Below are positions 25,820-35,622 of a DNA stretch of 64,000 bases, one piece after another (within the stretch, counting starts at the first letter, position 1; each line of letters opens with the position of its first letter). The notes beneath the pieces are model-generated. The model made no database searches, had not been told where the DNA came from, and worked only from the letters and a program-made list of their open reading frames with translations. This DNA is from Pseudoalteromonas viridis (lineage in GTDB: Bacteria; Pseudomonadota; Gammaproteobacteria; Enterobacterales; Alteromonadaceae): positions 62,001-126,000 of the forward strand of contig NZ_CP072425.1 of assembly GCF_017742995.1 (NCBI RefSeq). Direction: 5' to 3'. The position numbers were made by a program, and so were the translations under genes.

Positions 25820-27628
25820 TTAGCTTTTGTCTGCGGTACGATAACTGCCCTGATAATCAAAAATCTTTTCTGTTACCTGCCAGCCATACTTCTTGTGTTG
25901 TCGGGCAATCACAAAGTCAGGCGCCGACAGTAAAGTGGCATCCACTTGTGCGGCATCAGTCCACGCCTTCACGTTTACGCCACTGCGGCAGTGCTTGGAA
26001 AACTGACGAACAAAATGATGTCGGCTAGCCGGTTTTGCAAAATCAAATACCTCGCTCACGCTCGCCCCGTCTTCATCAAAGTAAGTGATTTTCAGCAGCT
26101 GAGTTTTAATCACTTCACCGCTCAGACCGCTACAGCGGATCACCATGGCGTTTTTCAGATTGAGCGCCGCACGCAGCTTATCGTCCGGGTCTGCCAGCAT
26201 CACGCCACAGCTGTGGCACTGGCGTGCTGCAATGTCATTTTCAGCGCCACAGTTATCGCATTCTTTGAATTTAAAACGGTAGTCGCATTGCTGCTCATTG
26301 CCCTCGTCATCCTGCAATAGCCCCTGGCAACGTCGGCCGAAATGTTCAATTACACGTCCCTGCTCATCATATTTACCCCAGAAAATATTGCCAAAGCCAC
26401 AACCGGGGCACAACACCTGGACAGGCTCATTATCTGAGTCAGGCTTTTTACTGCCCACTTCAGGGTGAAACAAATCAAACTCGTTGGCCGCGTAATCAAC
26501 CACCAGACAGTCTTTTTTGCCTTCACTCAGGCGCAGGCCCCGGCCCACAATTTGCTGGTACAAACTCACCGATTCTGTGGGCCGCAAAATAGCGATCACG
26601 TCCACATGAGGTGCATCAAACCCTGTGGTTAATACCGATACATTTACCAGGTATTTTATTTCTCTACGTTTAAATGCCGCGATAATATTATCGCGCTCCC
26701 GGTTATCTGTATCACCAATCACCAGGGCCGTCTGTTGCGCAGGTAAATAACCGATAATTTCTTTAGCATGTAATACTGTTGCTGCAAAAATCATTACCCC
26801 GTGGCGGTCTTTGCTGAGCGAGACCACATGATTAATAATGCTTTTGGTTGCCCGGGTATTGCTTTGTAGCAATTGGTTCATGTCCGCCTCACTATAGCGA
26901 CCAAAAGCATTGCTAGTGAGTGCAGAAAAATCGTAATTTTCTACAGCCGGGTCAATTTTATTCGGCGGTGTCAGATAACCATGCTTGATCATATAGCGCA
27001 GAGGCAATTCATAAATACAGCGACGAAAGGGGCTATTTTCACTGCCACGCACAAAACCATGATAGTGACTGTGGTACACCCAGCCACTGCCTAGTCGATA
27101 CGGTGTTGCCGTCAATCCCAGTATTTTTAATGCCGGATTAAACTGCCGCAGGCGTGCAATGACCGCCATATACTGACTGTCGTCTTCACCACTTACCCGG
27201 TGACATTCATCAATAATTAATAAGGAATAAAAGGTATCTATCGCTTCTATATTGCGAGCCAGTGACTGAACACTGGCAAATGTCACCTGATGGGTCAGGT
27301 CTTTTTGTTTTAATCCGGCGGAGTAAATACTCGCCGTTAATCCATAGCTCTGGTATTTCTGCGCATTTTGCTCAACCAGCTCTTTGACATGCGTCATCAC
27401 AAGAATTTTATGTTTTGCCAGCCGAGCCAGCTGGGCAATCACCAGGCTTTTACCAGCGCCAGTTGGCAACACAATCACCGCACTGTCATCTGACTTTTTA
27501 AAATGTGCAACGGTATTAGCAACGGCTTCTTCTTGATAAGGTCTTAGCGTGTAAATAGGAACACCTGACAATATTAATGAATAAGGATTTTGATAACGTC
27601 GAGAAGAGAAAAGATTTAGAACACGCAC
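25820..27628 (-). CDS. Superfamily 2 DEAD/DEAH-box helicase with C-terminal zinc fingers
   Basis: 602 residues. Walker A is LPTGAGKSLV, the DECH box is IIDECHRVS, motif III is LGLTATPYRLG, and motif VI is QIVGRGLRLSEGK. After the two RecA-like domains, cysteine pairs (CPGCGFGN, CDNCGAEN, CHSCG) form zinc fingers. This SSL2-type protein is common as a single gene in gammaproteobacteria; its nucleic-acid target is unknown. The start is unclear: GTG 27628 gives extra residues before YTLRPYQEEAVANT, where the family usually begins, and no ribosome binding site stands out at either place. Confidence 0.85.
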   Translation of the reverse strand: MRVLNLFSSRRYQNPYSLILSGVPIYTLRPYQEEAVANTVAHFKKSDDSAVIVLPTGAGKSLVIAQLARLAKHKILVMTHVKELVEQNAQKYQSYGLTASIYSAGLKQKDLTHQVTFASVQSLARNIEAIDTFYSLLIIDECHRVSGEDDSQYMAVIARLRQFNPALKILGLTATPYRLGSGWVYHSHYHGFVRGSENSPFRRCIYELPLRYMIKHGYLTPPNKIDPAVENYDFSALTSNAFGRYSEADMNQLLQSNTRATKSIINHVVSLSKDRHGVMIFAATVLHAKEIIGYLPAQQTALVIGDTDNRERDNIIAAFKRREIKYLVNVSVLTTGFDAPHVDVIAILRPTESVSLYQQIVGRGLRLSEGKKDCLVVDYAANEFDLFHPEVGSKKPDSDNEPVQVLCPGCGFGNIFWGKYDEQGRVIEHFGRRCQGLLQDDEGNEQQCDYRFKFKECDNCGAENDIAARQCHSCGVMLADPDDKLRAALNLKNAMVIRCSGLSGEVIKTQLLKITYFDEDGASVSEVFDFAKPASRHHFVRQFSKHCRSGVNVKAWTDAAQVDATLLSAPDFVIARQHKKYGWQVTEKIFDYQGSYRTADKS

Positions 27629-27652
27629 CCAGCCGGGATACGTTTAAACAGG

Positions 27653-27690
27653 ATAAGCCAGCGAGCGTCGAAACACGGGCACTGGCTTAT
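27653..27690. repeat. Inverted repeat between hns-like gene and helicase gene
   Basis: Nine-base arms (ATAAGCCAG and CTGGCTTAT) with a 20-nt loop lie just after the hns-like stop on the minus strand. It may act as a terminator, but no U-run follows. Confidence 0.5.
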
Positions 27691-27702
27691 GCAAGATCAC
27701 AA

Positions 27703-28008
27703 TTAGATTTTGTGATCTTCTAAGTTAACACCAACAAATGCTTTTGGTGTTTTACCACGACCTGTCCACTCAAATACTTCACCGTCTTTTTCAATGCGGT
27801 ATTTTGGGCGCACTTTGCTGCGCTTATCTGTTGCACTTTCCGCTGCAAAATCTTCTAAAGACAATCCTTTTTCTTTAATCAGCGCCAAAACTTCTTTTTT
27901 GGCTTCTTCCTGTTTTGCCTGCTCATCAATAGCAGCTTGGATAAGCTCCAGCGCTTTATTCAAATCACTGTAGCTTGCAGTCTTTATAAAAGATCTTATT
28001 TCACGCAT
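27703..28008 (-). CDS. H-NS family nucleoid-associated protein
   Basis: 101 residues. The N-terminal half is a charged coiled coil (about 15-60, AIDEQAKQEEAKKEVLALIK) for oligomerisation. The C-terminal half is the H-NS DNA-binding domain: KYRIEKDGEVFEWTGRGKTP, with the Q/R-G-R-type hook as TGRGKTP. H-NS (137 in E. coli) is longer, so this is a short form such as those in Pseudoalteromonas. H-NS proteins bind AT-rich DNA and silence transferred genes. The upstream 190 bp are very AT-rich, which fits autoregulation by H-NS (inference). Confidence 0.9.
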   Translation of the reverse strand: MREIRSFIKTASYSDLNKALELIQAAIDEQAKQEEAKKEVLALIKEKGLSLEDFAAESATDKRSKVRPKYRIEKDGEVFEWTGRGKTPKAFVGVNLEDHKI

Positions 28009-28202
28009 TGGATTACTCTCGTAGATTGTTGAATTTAGAATTTTCTAAGTTAATTAAGCTCGATATGTAGAGAGTATATTATATTTATCTCTTTTCAAAT
28101 TAAAAGTCGTTAAATTTATAATCTCCGTTGATATTTACTCAATATTCAACCTTGTTTATACGCTTTTTCCATATTTAGAGACAAACAAAGAGATGGGACA
28201 GG

Positions 28203-31200
28203 CTAACGCATCCATACTTTCACTTCTGCCAGCCCATTGGACTGCAACAGTTGCAATTGCGACTCCACATTCTGACTCTGCTCAAACTCAAAGGCATCGA
28301 GCTGCTCATCAAAGGTAATGGTTGCAGCGCCATCTCCGCCGCGTTGTTTCACTTCATGTAGTGCAATATCGGCAAGATTAACCGATGCCTCCCAGCCAAT
28401 CACCTGGCCTCCGAGCAGGGGCAGCGGATAGAATGACCAGCCAACGGACACACTCAGGTTCAGAGATTTACCGTTAGGTAGCCTGAAGTCAAACTGCGCG
28501 ATGGCTTTACATAATTCACTGACATAGCGTTCAACTTCAGAACATTTAAAGTCTCGCAGTAGCAATAAGAACTCATCGCCACTCCAGCGCGCCACATAAT
28601 CAGAGCCCTGCGTGCGGGTGTTCAAAAGAGTCGCCAATTGCTGCAAGCAACTGTCGCCGCCAATTGGGCCATAGGCATCGTTGATTTTACTGAAACTGTC
28701 AATATTCAGGATCATTAATACCAGACTCTTATCCTGCTGACGCAACGACTGGGCGTTGCGCTGATAATGCTCAATGTCCTTCGGTAATTGATCGAATAAA
28801 AAGCGCCGACTGCGCAGTCCGGTCAGTTCATCGGAGTGACTGACCAGTTTTAGCTGCGTATTGACCTGATTCAGCTTGTCATTGGCTTTTCTCAGCTCCG
28901 TGGTGCGCTCAGCCACCAGGGCTTCCAGCGCTGCCTGTTTGCGCCTTTCCTGAGTGCGGAATACCCAGAACACCAGGTAGAACAAAAACATAAAGCCACA
29001 GGTAATGATCAGGCGAAAAAATACCGTCTCATCAAAGCGCTGCGGTAACAGTAAGTTAAGCGACAGGTTATGGGCCTGTTGCCAGTCCTGGCCGCGTCGC
29101 TTTACCTGCAACAAAAAGGTAAAGTCACCAGGTGGCAGGTTGGTATAAATCGCTTCGCGTCGCGACTGAGCATCACGCCACTGCGCATCATGGCCTTCCA
29201 GTTTATAGCGAAACTCGATACTCTGCGGCGCATAGAAGTCGATAGCGGTATAGCGTATAGTCAGGTCGCGTTCACTGGTGTCCAGCTCAACCGGACCTTC
29301 CAGCCTGTCTGGGGTTAGGTTTCGATATGCCGTGACTATGCTCTCAAACTTAGGGGCCAGCTCGGCGGCGCTGAATAACTGCACTTTTTTCGGGATCCGC
29401 ACGATACCTTGCAGGCTGGGGTACAATAGGTAATCATCCTGCTCCACCACTGCATCATGTCCCAAACCAGTACAGCACTGACTGGGTACACCGTCCAGCT
29501 GGCGGTCAAATGGGTTTATCACCTGCTCAACCTGTAAGTTTTCCACCGCCTCACTGAACTGAGCAATAGGCATTCGATACACGCCTTTCATGGTGCTCAC
29601 CCACACCAGCTCCTGGGATTTATCAAAGTGCAGCGACAAGATAGGGCCATAAGGCAAGCCATGAGAGGCATCCAGCTGATGCCAGTCGCCATCCTGACTA
29701 CGATAATAGAGCCCGTCATAGAAGGTCCCCACTAAGGTGGCACTGTCCTCTACGTGCAAAATACTGGTCACATAAGCGGATTCAAGCGAGGTTTGCCCAC
29801 CAATTTTTTCTATTCCCCGCTCATTGTATTTATAAGCCCCTTTGTCGGTGCCGATAAAGCCAAAACGCGGGAAGTCGACAACATAGGTTATAAACTGACT
29901 GCCAAGAAAGGCATTGTAGGTAAAAGGCGTCAGGCCACTATAATCGAGCCGATATAAGCCACGCCCGGTGCCCAGCCACAGGCCGCCCTGATTGGATGGG
30001 GTTAAAGTAAAAACCTGAGTCTGGCGAAACTCTCGATTCGGAATGGCAAGTAATTTATCGTCTTCATAAATCACCACGCCACGACCGGTGCCCAAAAACA
30101 AACGCTCCCCGACAAACTCCATATCATGGATTTCGACCCCCTTGAGCTGCTCGGCACTGATCACAGGCTCAAAATTATCGCTGCTGTCTAAACGCCCCAC
30201 ACCTTCGCGGGTTGCCACCCACACGTTACCCTGTAAATCCTGAGTAATCGCGGAAATTGCCTGCTCCCGCTGCGACCCAATGGCAAAACGCTCCACCCTG
30301 CCGGCGTGCGCCAGCCACAGGCCCTCGTTTATACTGGCCATCCAGACGTTAGAGTCATTGTCGATGAAGATATCGGTAAACCAGATCCCCTGATCCAACT
30401 GCGCCAGCTCGACAAATTGCCACTGCCCGCCGCTTTCTTTATACAGCAGTCGACCATAAGTAGAGACCCACATACCACCTTGCTGGTCGCTCAGGAACTT
30501 GTAGGTCGCGTTATTACCAATTTCATCGTAGCGCCTCAGTACTTCGTCAAAGTCGAGAAAATAAGCCCCCAACTGCGACGCGAGAAAAAGCTTGCCATCT
30601 ATCCAGGCAAGGTCATGGATATTGGTTTGTGCCAGCTGCCGTGGCAGCGAAATTTTGCTGGACAGTTCCAGTCGCATGTCGTTGGAACCCATCGACTGAG
30701 ATTCACTGATCCGCAATAAGTGGCGTTCATTAACCAACCAGATCCCCTGAGGAGAGGACGTCATCTTGGTCACTGAGCCAACAATTTGACTGATGTGTGT
30801 TAGGGAGAGTTTTTTACTGTCGAGGTTATTTTCAGCTAAGGTCAGACGTTTGGCCGACACATAATACAAGCCATTGGCGGCAACCCAGATATTCCCATTA
30901 TGGTCTTCGAGAATATCTCTGACTTCGCCCTGGACTTCAAAGCGCTCAGCCTTTAATGTTTGCGGGTTTAATCGGGTCACCCCTCTGCGGGTACCAATCC
31001 ACAGCATGCCAAAGCGGTCAACAAAGAGCTTGTTTACCGCATTGCTGTCCAAAAAGTCGCTGTTTTGCGTTGTATAATTACTGAACTGCAGGCCGTCAAA
31101 GCGACTCAGTCCAAACTGCGTGCCCAGCCAGATATATCCCTGCTGATCCTGAACGACACTTTTTATACTTTGTGACGGCAGCCCATTTTGCATACTCCAC

Positions 31201-31280
31201 TGTTTAACAACATAATCATTAATTGCCGCATTCACACTTGTGGTGAATATGCACAGCAACAGTAGCAGTATAAATCGCAT
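28203..31280 (-). CDS. Periplasmic two-component-type propeller sensor with diguanylate cyclase domain
   Basis: 1025 residues. The signal peptide is about 1-18, then about 14 propeller repeats of the type GNIWVAANGLYYVSAK and GGLWLGTGRGLYRLD make a large periplasmic sensor. A Y_Y_Y domain follows near 660-725 (APQSIEFRYKLEGHDAQWRD), then a membrane helix (TCGFMFLFYLVFWVF), a coiled coil, and a GGDEF domain (LTGLRSRRFLFDQL; ARWSGDEFLLLL). The active-site motif is S-G-D-E-F instead of G-G-D-E-F, a variant often still active. It likely makes cyclic-di-GMP in response to a periplasmic signal. No cognate response regulator is adjacent. Confidence 0.88.
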   Translation of the reverse strand: MRFILLLLLCIFTTSVNAAINDYVVKQWSMQNGLPSQSIKSVVQDQQGYIWLGTQFGLSRFDGLQFSNYTTQNSDFLDSNAVNKLFVDRFGMLWIGTRRGVTRLNPQTLKAERFEVQGEVRDILEDHNGNIWVAANGLYYVSAKRLTLAENNLDSKKLSLTHISQIVGSVTKMTSSPQGIWLVNERHLLRISESQSMGSNDMRLELSSKISLPRQLAQTNIHDLAWIDGKLFLASQLGAYFLDFDEVLRRYDEIGNNATYKFLSDQQGGMWVSTYGRLLYKESGGQWQFVELAQLDQGIWFTDIFIDNDSNVWMASINEGLWLAHAGRVERFAIGSQREQAISAITQDLQGNVWVATREGVGRLDSSDNFEPVISAEQLKGVEIHDMEFVGERLFLGTGRGVVIYEDDKLLAIPNREFRQTQVFTLTPSNQGGLWLGTGRGLYRLDYSGLTPFTYNAFLGSQFITYVVDFPRFGFIGTDKGAYKYNERGIEKIGGQTSLESAYVTSILHVEDSATLVGTFYDGLYYRSQDGDWHQLDASHGLPYGPILSLHFDKSQELVWVSTMKGVYRMPIAQFSEAVENLQVEQVINPFDRQLDGVPSQCCTGLGHDAVVEQDDYLLYPSLQGIVRIPKKVQLFSAAELAPKFESIVTAYRNLTPDRLEGPVELDTSERDLTIRYTAIDFYAPQSIEFRYKLEGHDAQWRDAQSRREAIYTNLPPGDFTFLLQVKRRGQDWQQAHNLSLNLLLPQRFDETVFFRLIITCGFMFLFYLVFWVFRTQERRKQAALEALVAERTTELRKANDKLNQVNTQLKLVSHSDELTGLRSRRFLFDQLPKDIEHYQRNAQSLRQQDKSLVLMILNIDSFSKINDAYGPIGGDSCLQQLATLLNTRTQGSDYVARWSGDEFLLLLRDFKCSEVERYVSELCKAIAQFDFRLPNGKSLNLSVSVGWSFYPLPLLGGQVIGWEASVNLADIALHEVKQRGGDGAATITFDEQLDAFEFEQSQNVESQLQLLQSNGLAEVKVWMR

Positions 31281-31308
31281 AGGCTCCCTCTTAGTACCCG
31301 TAATAAAA

Positions 31309-31794
31309 TTAGCCGCCCAGGACCCCTGTTTTAAACAAAGCTTGCAGACAAATCAATGAAAATATCCCGGCAAGCACATCATCCGCCATGATCCCGAAAC
31401 CACCATGGAGTTTTCTGTCCAGTAGTCTGATAGGACCCGGCTTGGCGATATCGAAAAAGCGAAACAGCAAAAAGCCGACCAGCAGGGACTGCCAGCTAAT
31501 GGCTGCACCCACCATAGTGATGTAAAACCCGGCAACTTCATCCCAGACAATCGCGGGGTGGTCGTGCACACCGACGTCTCGCGCCGTTTTACCACAGATC
31601 CAAAAGCCGGCCAGGCTGATCACAATCGCCAGGCTTATCTGCAACCACAAGGGTTGCCCCATGGTCAGCAGAATAAAAGGGAGTGCGGCTAAAGTACCGA
31701 AGGTACCCGGGGCTTTGGGGGCCAGTCCTAAACCAAACCCTAGAGCCAAAAAGTGATGTGGGCGTTTAAGGTTGAATGATAACGGCTTATTCAA
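31309..31794 (-). CDS. pgpA: Phosphatidylglycerophosphatase A
   Basis: 161 residues from TTG 31794, with a GAGGAGCAGG ribosome binding site. PgpA motifs are visible: APGTFGTLAALPF, WDEVAGFYITMVG, FRFFDIAKPGPIRLLDRK and GGFGIMADDVLAG (catalytic Asp residues). Four membrane helices are expected. It dephosphorylates phosphatidylglycerophosphate to phosphatidylglycerol. It follows thiL in the nusB-thiL-pgpA order that is standard in gammaproteobacteria. Confidence 0.95.
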   Translation of the reverse strand: MNKPLSFNLKRPHHFLALGFGLGLAPKAPGTFGTLAALPFILLTMGQPLWLQISLAIVISLAGFWICGKTARDVGVHDHPAIVWDEVAGFYITMVGAAISWQSLLVGFLLFRFFDIAKPGPIRLLDRKLHGGFGIMADDVLAGIFSLICLQALFKTGVLGG

Positions 31795-31806
31795 ACCTGC
31801 TCCTCG

Positions 31807-32766
31807 TTAAAAATGTTGATAGCCGCTGCGCGGCAGTGGGCACTTTTCGCCCTCATTGAGCAACTCCAGCTTGCCTGCTGAGGCGGTGATTTGGCCAATG
31901 CAAACAGGCTCAACGCCATACTGACGCAGGCGGGCTTCAACGGCACCTTTATTGCTGTCATTGACGGTGAACAATAGCTCATAATCGTCACCATAAGCCA
32001 GGCTCAGTTCGCGCCGCAAAGCCTCAGGCTGAAGTTGCTGCATAACCGCCGATACCGGCACATCTTCAATATTGACGATGGCCCCGACCGCAGATTTATT
32101 GAGAATGTGCTGCAAGTCAGCCAGCAGGCCGTCGGAGATATCGATACAGGCTGTTGCCATCCCCCGTAAAACCTGTCCTGCCGCCACTCTGGGGGTTGGA
32201 AAGTGCAGTTTCTCTTCAAGCCGTTTCAGTTGCTTGTCACCGAGTGGGATCTGGCGCTTACGTGCTTCAATAGCCAGTGCAGCATCGCCCAGCTCACCAG
32301 TGACGTAGATCCAGTCACCAACTTTAGCGCCGGAGCGCGTCAGTGCTTTATCATTGGGGATGATCCCTTTGGCACAAATGGTAATCGTCAGCGGCCCCTG
32401 GGTGGTATCTCCGCCAATCAGCTGAACATTATAGTATTCGGCAATTTCATGCATGCCTTCGGTAAACGCTTCCAGCCACGCCATATCGACCTCGGGTAAG
32501 GTCAAACCTATAGAGATCCAGGTCGGCTCGGCACCCATCGCAGCCAGATCACTGAGATTGACGGCTAAAGCACGATGCCCCAGGGCTCTGGGTGGAATGT
32601 CTTCAAAGAAGTGTACACCCGCAACCAGGGTGTCTGTGGTAATGGCAAGTTGGTGCTTTTCAGGAACCGTCACTATGGCACAATCATCACCAATGCCAAC
32701 CTTTACATCACGACGCGCAATGCCACGCCCCTTGAAGTAATGATTGATTAACTCAAATTCCTTCAT
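31807..32766 (-). CDS. thiL: Thiamine-monophosphate kinase
   Basis: 319 residues. ATP/Mg-binding motifs are KVGIGDDCAIVT, TTDTLVAGVHFFEDI, AVNLSDLAAMGAEP and SLAYGDDYELLFTV. It phosphorylates thiamine phosphate to thiamine diphosphate, the active cofactor. It is downstream of nusB and separated from it by a terminator hairpin, so expression may be partly uncoupled from the rib-nusB transcript. pgpA starts 12 nt after its stop. Confidence 0.96.
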   Translation of the reverse strand: MKEFELINHYFKGRGIARRDVKVGIGDDCAIVTVPEKHQLAITTDTLVAGVHFFEDIPPRALGHRALAVNLSDLAAMGAEPTWISIGLTLPEVDMAWLEAFTEGMHEIAEYYNVQLIGGDTTQGPLTITICAKGIIPNDKALTRSGAKVGDWIYVTGELGDAALAIEARKRQIPLGDKQLKRLEEKLHFPTPRVAAGQVLRGMATACIDISDGLLADLQHILNKSAVGAIVNIEDVPVSAVMQQLQPEALRRELSLAYGDDYELLFTVNDSNKGAVEARLRQYGVEPVCIGQITASAGKLELLNEGEKCPLPRSGYQHF

Positions 32767-32771
32767 ACATT

Positions 32772-32794
32772 AAAAAAGCCGGCCTATGCCGGCT
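32772..32794 (-). terminator. Rho-independent terminator after nusB
   Basis: On the minus strand AGCCGGC/GCCGGCT pair around a 4-nt loop, followed by six U. It stands between nusB and thiL in the same orientation and would reduce readthrough into thiL-pgpA. Confidence 0.82.
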
Positions 32795-32810
32795 CTCCTC
32801 ACGGTCTCGA

Positions 32811-33221
32811 TTACTTGCGGATTATCTTAACCGCTTTGTCCAGTACGCCGTTGACAAATTTGTGACTGTCTTCGGCACCAAACATTTTCGCCAGCTCAAT
32901 CCCTTCGTTAATGGCGACTTTGTAAGGGACGTCTTCGCGGAACTTTAACTCGTAAATGCTGACGCGCAATACGGCTTTTTCAACCATATCCAGGTCATCA
33001 AATGGACGAGATAAATGCGGCGTCATCAATTCATCTAGCTGTTTGCAGTTTACTGCAACACCACGTGCCAGATCCTTGAAGTACTCTACATCCACCTTTG
33101 AAACGTCGTTTTCGATCAGCATTTGCTGCTCGATATCAGCAATGGGGTTGCCACTTAGCTGCCAAGAATATACTGCCTGAAGGGCAAGGACACGCGCCTT
33201 ACGTCTAGCTGCTGGTTTCAC
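32811..33221 (-). CDS. nusB: Transcription antitermination factor NusB
   Basis: 136 residues, starting with GTG 33221 behind AGAGGAAT. NusB blocks are [34 protein letters not shown] and [20 protein letters not shown]. NusB with NusE binds boxA RNA and supports rRNA transcription antitermination. It follows ribH, the usual order. Length compares with 139 in E. coli. Confidence 0.97.
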   Translation of the reverse strand: MKPAARRKARVLALQAVYSWQLSGNPIADIEQQMLIENDVSKVDVEYFKDLARGVAVNCKQLDELMTPHLSRPFDDLDMVEKAVLRVSIYELKFREDVPYKVAINEGIELAKMFGAEDSHKFVNGVLDKAVKIIRK

Positions 33222-33232
33222 TGAGATTCCTC

Positions 33233-33697
33233 TTAAATTTGCTCTAGCACGTTAACCATTTCTAGTGCACCAAGTGCAGCTTCGCCACCCTTGTTGCCCA
33301 TTTTGGTTCCCGCGCGCTCGATGGCCTGCTCAATACTCTCCGTGGTTAACACACCAAAGGCAACCGGGATATCGTAGTCCATGGACACGCTCGCCAGGCC
33401 TTTGTTTGACTCATTTGCAACCAGGTCGAAATGAGGTGTACCGCCACGAATGATGACACCTAATGCAATGATGGCATCGTGTTCTTTTTTCATTGCAACA
33501 CGCTTAGCCGCTAAAGGTAATTCTACTGCACCCGGTACATACACAACAGTGATGTCCTCGTCCTTTACGCCACCTGTACGCTTTAACTCATCAACAGCGC
33601 CTTCCAGCAGGCTTTTGCCAATAAAGTCGTTAAAACGAGAGATGACAATGGCAAATTTCTTGCCCGGTGCGTATTTATTACCTTCGATGATTTTCAT
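33233..33697 (-). CDS. ribH: 6,7-dimethyl-8-ribityllumazine synthase
   Basis: 154 residues with family motifs [55 protein letters not shown] and [20 protein letters not shown]. The catalytic His is in GGTPHFDLV. It condenses the RibB product (dihydroxybutanone phosphate) with the ribitylamino-pyrimidine made by RibA and RibD. The gap to ribBX holds a hairpin at 33768-33792. Confidence 0.97.
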   Translation of the reverse strand: MKIIEGNKYAPGKKFAIVISRFNDFIGKSLLEGAVDELKRTGGVKDEDITVVYVPGAVELPLAAKRVAMKKEHDAIIALGVIIRGGTPHFDLVANESNKGLASVSMDYDIPVAFGVLTTESIEQAIERAGTKMGNKGGEAALGALEMVNVLEQI

Positions 33698-33767
33698 TAG
33701 ATGATTCCTAATCTAGTATAAGCAATTGCCAAATTGAGGCGCATAATAGCATAGAAAAAGACGAAAC

Positions 33768-33792
33768 GCCTACAGGGAAATCCCTGTCAGGC
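33768..33792 (-). terminator. Hairpin between ribBX and ribH
   Basis: An inverted repeat (GCCTACAGGGA/TCCCTGTCAGGC on the plus strand) with a short loop is followed on the minus strand by a moderately T-rich run. It may be a partial terminator that lowers ribH relative to ribBX. Confidence 0.55.
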
Positions 33793-33813
33793 GCCCGTGC
33801 CATTATAAGTAAA

Positions 33814-34926
33814 TTATTGAGGTTCGACGTAATCGACAACTTCTAAGTGGAAGCCCGACAGTGCGTGATATTTTTTCGGTAAACTCATCAGGCGCATTTT
33901 GCTGATCCCCAGATCAGCGAGAATTTGAGAGCCCACACCCACGGTTCTGGAGGTGCCCTGGAACTTACGATAATTGGGTTTTTCACCGGCATCTTCCGCT
34001 GCAAACGCCTTCACCAGCTGCTCCAGATCTTCGGTTTTCTCTTGTTTACCAAGGATCACTAACACACCGTCATTATCCGCGATGTACTTCATTGCGCCAT
34101 GTAAGGTCCAGCTGCGATCTGCACTGCGGTCTGACAACAAAGTATCATTGAACGTACTTTGCAAATGCACTCTGACCAGGGTTGCCTCGTCAGCATTGAT
34201 TTCGCCTTTAAGCAGTGCGTAATGTAACTGGTTGTCTATGGTGTCTTTATAAGTAACCAGCTCGAACTCGCCATATTCAGTTGGCAGTTTACACTGGGCC
34301 ACTTTTTCGATGGTCGTTTCGTTGAGGTTACGATATTCGATTAGATCGGCGATGGTGCCAATTTTGATGTCATGCTCTTTGGCGAACACTTCCAGCTCTG
34401 GGCGTCTTGCCATGGTGCCGTCCGGATTGAGGATTTCCACAATCACAGAAGAAGGCTCAAGGCCTGCCAGGCGCGCTAAGTCGCAACCTGCTTCGGTGTG
34501 ACCTGCACGGGTCAAGACCCCACCGGGCTGTGCCATAATTGGGAAGATGTGGCCAGGCTGCACTATGTCTTCAGGCACCGCGCCTTTGGCGACTGCAGCC
34601 TGGACGGTGCGGGCACGGTCGGCCGCTGAAATCCCCGTCGTCACGCCTTTGGCAGCTTCGATAGACATAGTAAAATTGGTTGAAAACTGGGCGCCGTTGT
34701 TTTTCACCATCAGCGGTAAGTCAAGCTGCTGGCAACGCTCCTGCGTCATGGTCAGACAGATCAAGCCACGGCCGTAGGTCGCCATAAAGTTAATGGCTTC
34801 TGGCGTGATATGCTCCGCCGCGATGATCAGATCGCCTTCATTTTCCCGGTCTTCATCATCCATAAGAATGACCATTTTACCGGCTTTGATGTCGTCGATG
34901 ATTTCTTGTGCGCTGTTTAAGCTCAT
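33814..34926 (-). CDS. 3,4-dihydroxy-2-butanone 4-phosphate synthase with degenerate GTP cyclohydrolase II-like domain (RibBX type)
   Basis: 370 residues. The N-terminal RibB domain (about 1-200) is intact: [53 protein letters not shown] and [11 protein letters not shown]. The C-terminal domain (about 205-367) aligns with GTP cyclohydrolase II in [17 protein letters not shown] and in the end region, but the zinc-binding Cys motif (C-x10-C-x-C) is absent, so cyclohydrolase activity is unlikely. This fits the RibBX group described for gammaproteobacteria, whose second domain is not a cyclohydrolase. RibB makes the four-carbon precursor of lumazine from ribulose 5-phosphate. A separate ribA must supply the pyrimidine; none is in this window. 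Confidence 0.9.
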   Translation of the reverse strand: MSLNSAQEIIDDIKAGKMVILMDDEDRENEGDLIIAAEHITPEAINFMATYGRGLICLTMTQERCQQLDLPLMVKNNGAQFSTNFTMSIEAAKGVTTGISAADRARTVQAAVAKGAVPEDIVQPGHIFPIMAQPGGVLTRAGHTEAGCDLARLAGLEPSSVIVEILNPDGTMARRPELEVFAKEHDIKIGTIADLIEYRNLNETTIEKVAQCKLPTEYGEFELVTYKDTIDNQLHYALLKGEINADEATLVRVHLQSTFNDTLLSDRSADRSWTLHGAMKYIADNDGVLVILGKQEKTEDLEQLVKAFAAEDAGEKPNYRKFQGTSRTVGVGSQILADLGISKMRLMSLPKKYHALSGFHLEVVDYVEPQ

Positions 34927-34959
34927 AATCTTCCCGTTTTTAAGTGCGTTATAGGCAAG

Positions 34960-35616
34960 TTATTTAATAAAGCCAGCTTTGGCCAGTAAGCTGGTTGTGA
35001 GAGTTGATTGCTGCGTTGCAGCCGGTTCGCCCTGGATCAACCTTTCCAGATAACGTGATATCTGATCCACTTCTAGGTTGATTAAGGTCCCCACCTTAAA
35101 GTCGACAATGGTGGTTTCCTGTGCGGTATGCGGCACAATTGTCAACTTAAATTTATCGCCATCCAGGTCATTAACCGTCAGACTGATCCCATCGATGGCC
35201 ACGGATCCTTTATACGGTATGTACTTCATCAGTTGCGCAGGCGCTTTAAGCCAGTACTCAGTGGCACGGGCGTTGGGCTGCACCGCAACCACTTCGGCAA
35301 TGCCATCAACATGACCAGAGACCAGATGCCCGCCGAGTCGTGACGTAGGCTGAAGTGCCTTCTCAAGGTTGACTTTTTGTCCTACCCGATACTCCCCGAA
35401 GCGGGTCAGTTGCAGCGTTTCGTTAGACACATCGGCACGAAAACCGTCCGAGAACTTTTCAACAACGGTCAGGCACACCCCATTGGTCGCAATGCTGTCG
35501 CCCAGTTGCACATCATCCATATCCAGTGTTGCGCTGCTAACCCGCACGCTGAGATCACCTTGCTTGAGCGTTAACTCGGTCAATGTGCCCGTTGCTTCAA
35601 TGATGCCTGTAAACAT
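34960..35616 (-). CDS. ribE: Riboflavin synthase alpha subunit
   Basis: 218 residues with two similar halves, as in all trimeric riboflavin synthases: MFTGIIEATGTLTEL and SIATNGVCLTVVE in the first, LVSGHVDGIAEVV and AIDGISLTVNDLD in the second. It dismutates two lumazine molecules to riboflavin. It lies between ribD and ribBX in the operon. Some genomes name this gene ribC. Confidence 0.97.
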   Translation of the reverse strand: MFTGIIEATGTLTELTLKQGDLSVRVSSATLDMDDVQLGDSIATNGVCLTVVEKFSDGFRADVSNETLQLTRFGEYRVGQKVNLEKALQPTSRLGGHLVSGHVDGIAEVVAVQPNARATEYWLKAPAQLMKYIPYKGSVAIDGISLTVNDLDGDKFKLTIVPHTAQETTIVDFKVGTLINLEVDQISRYLERLIQGEPAATQQSTLTTSLLAKAGFIK

Positions 35617-35622
35617 AATGCC

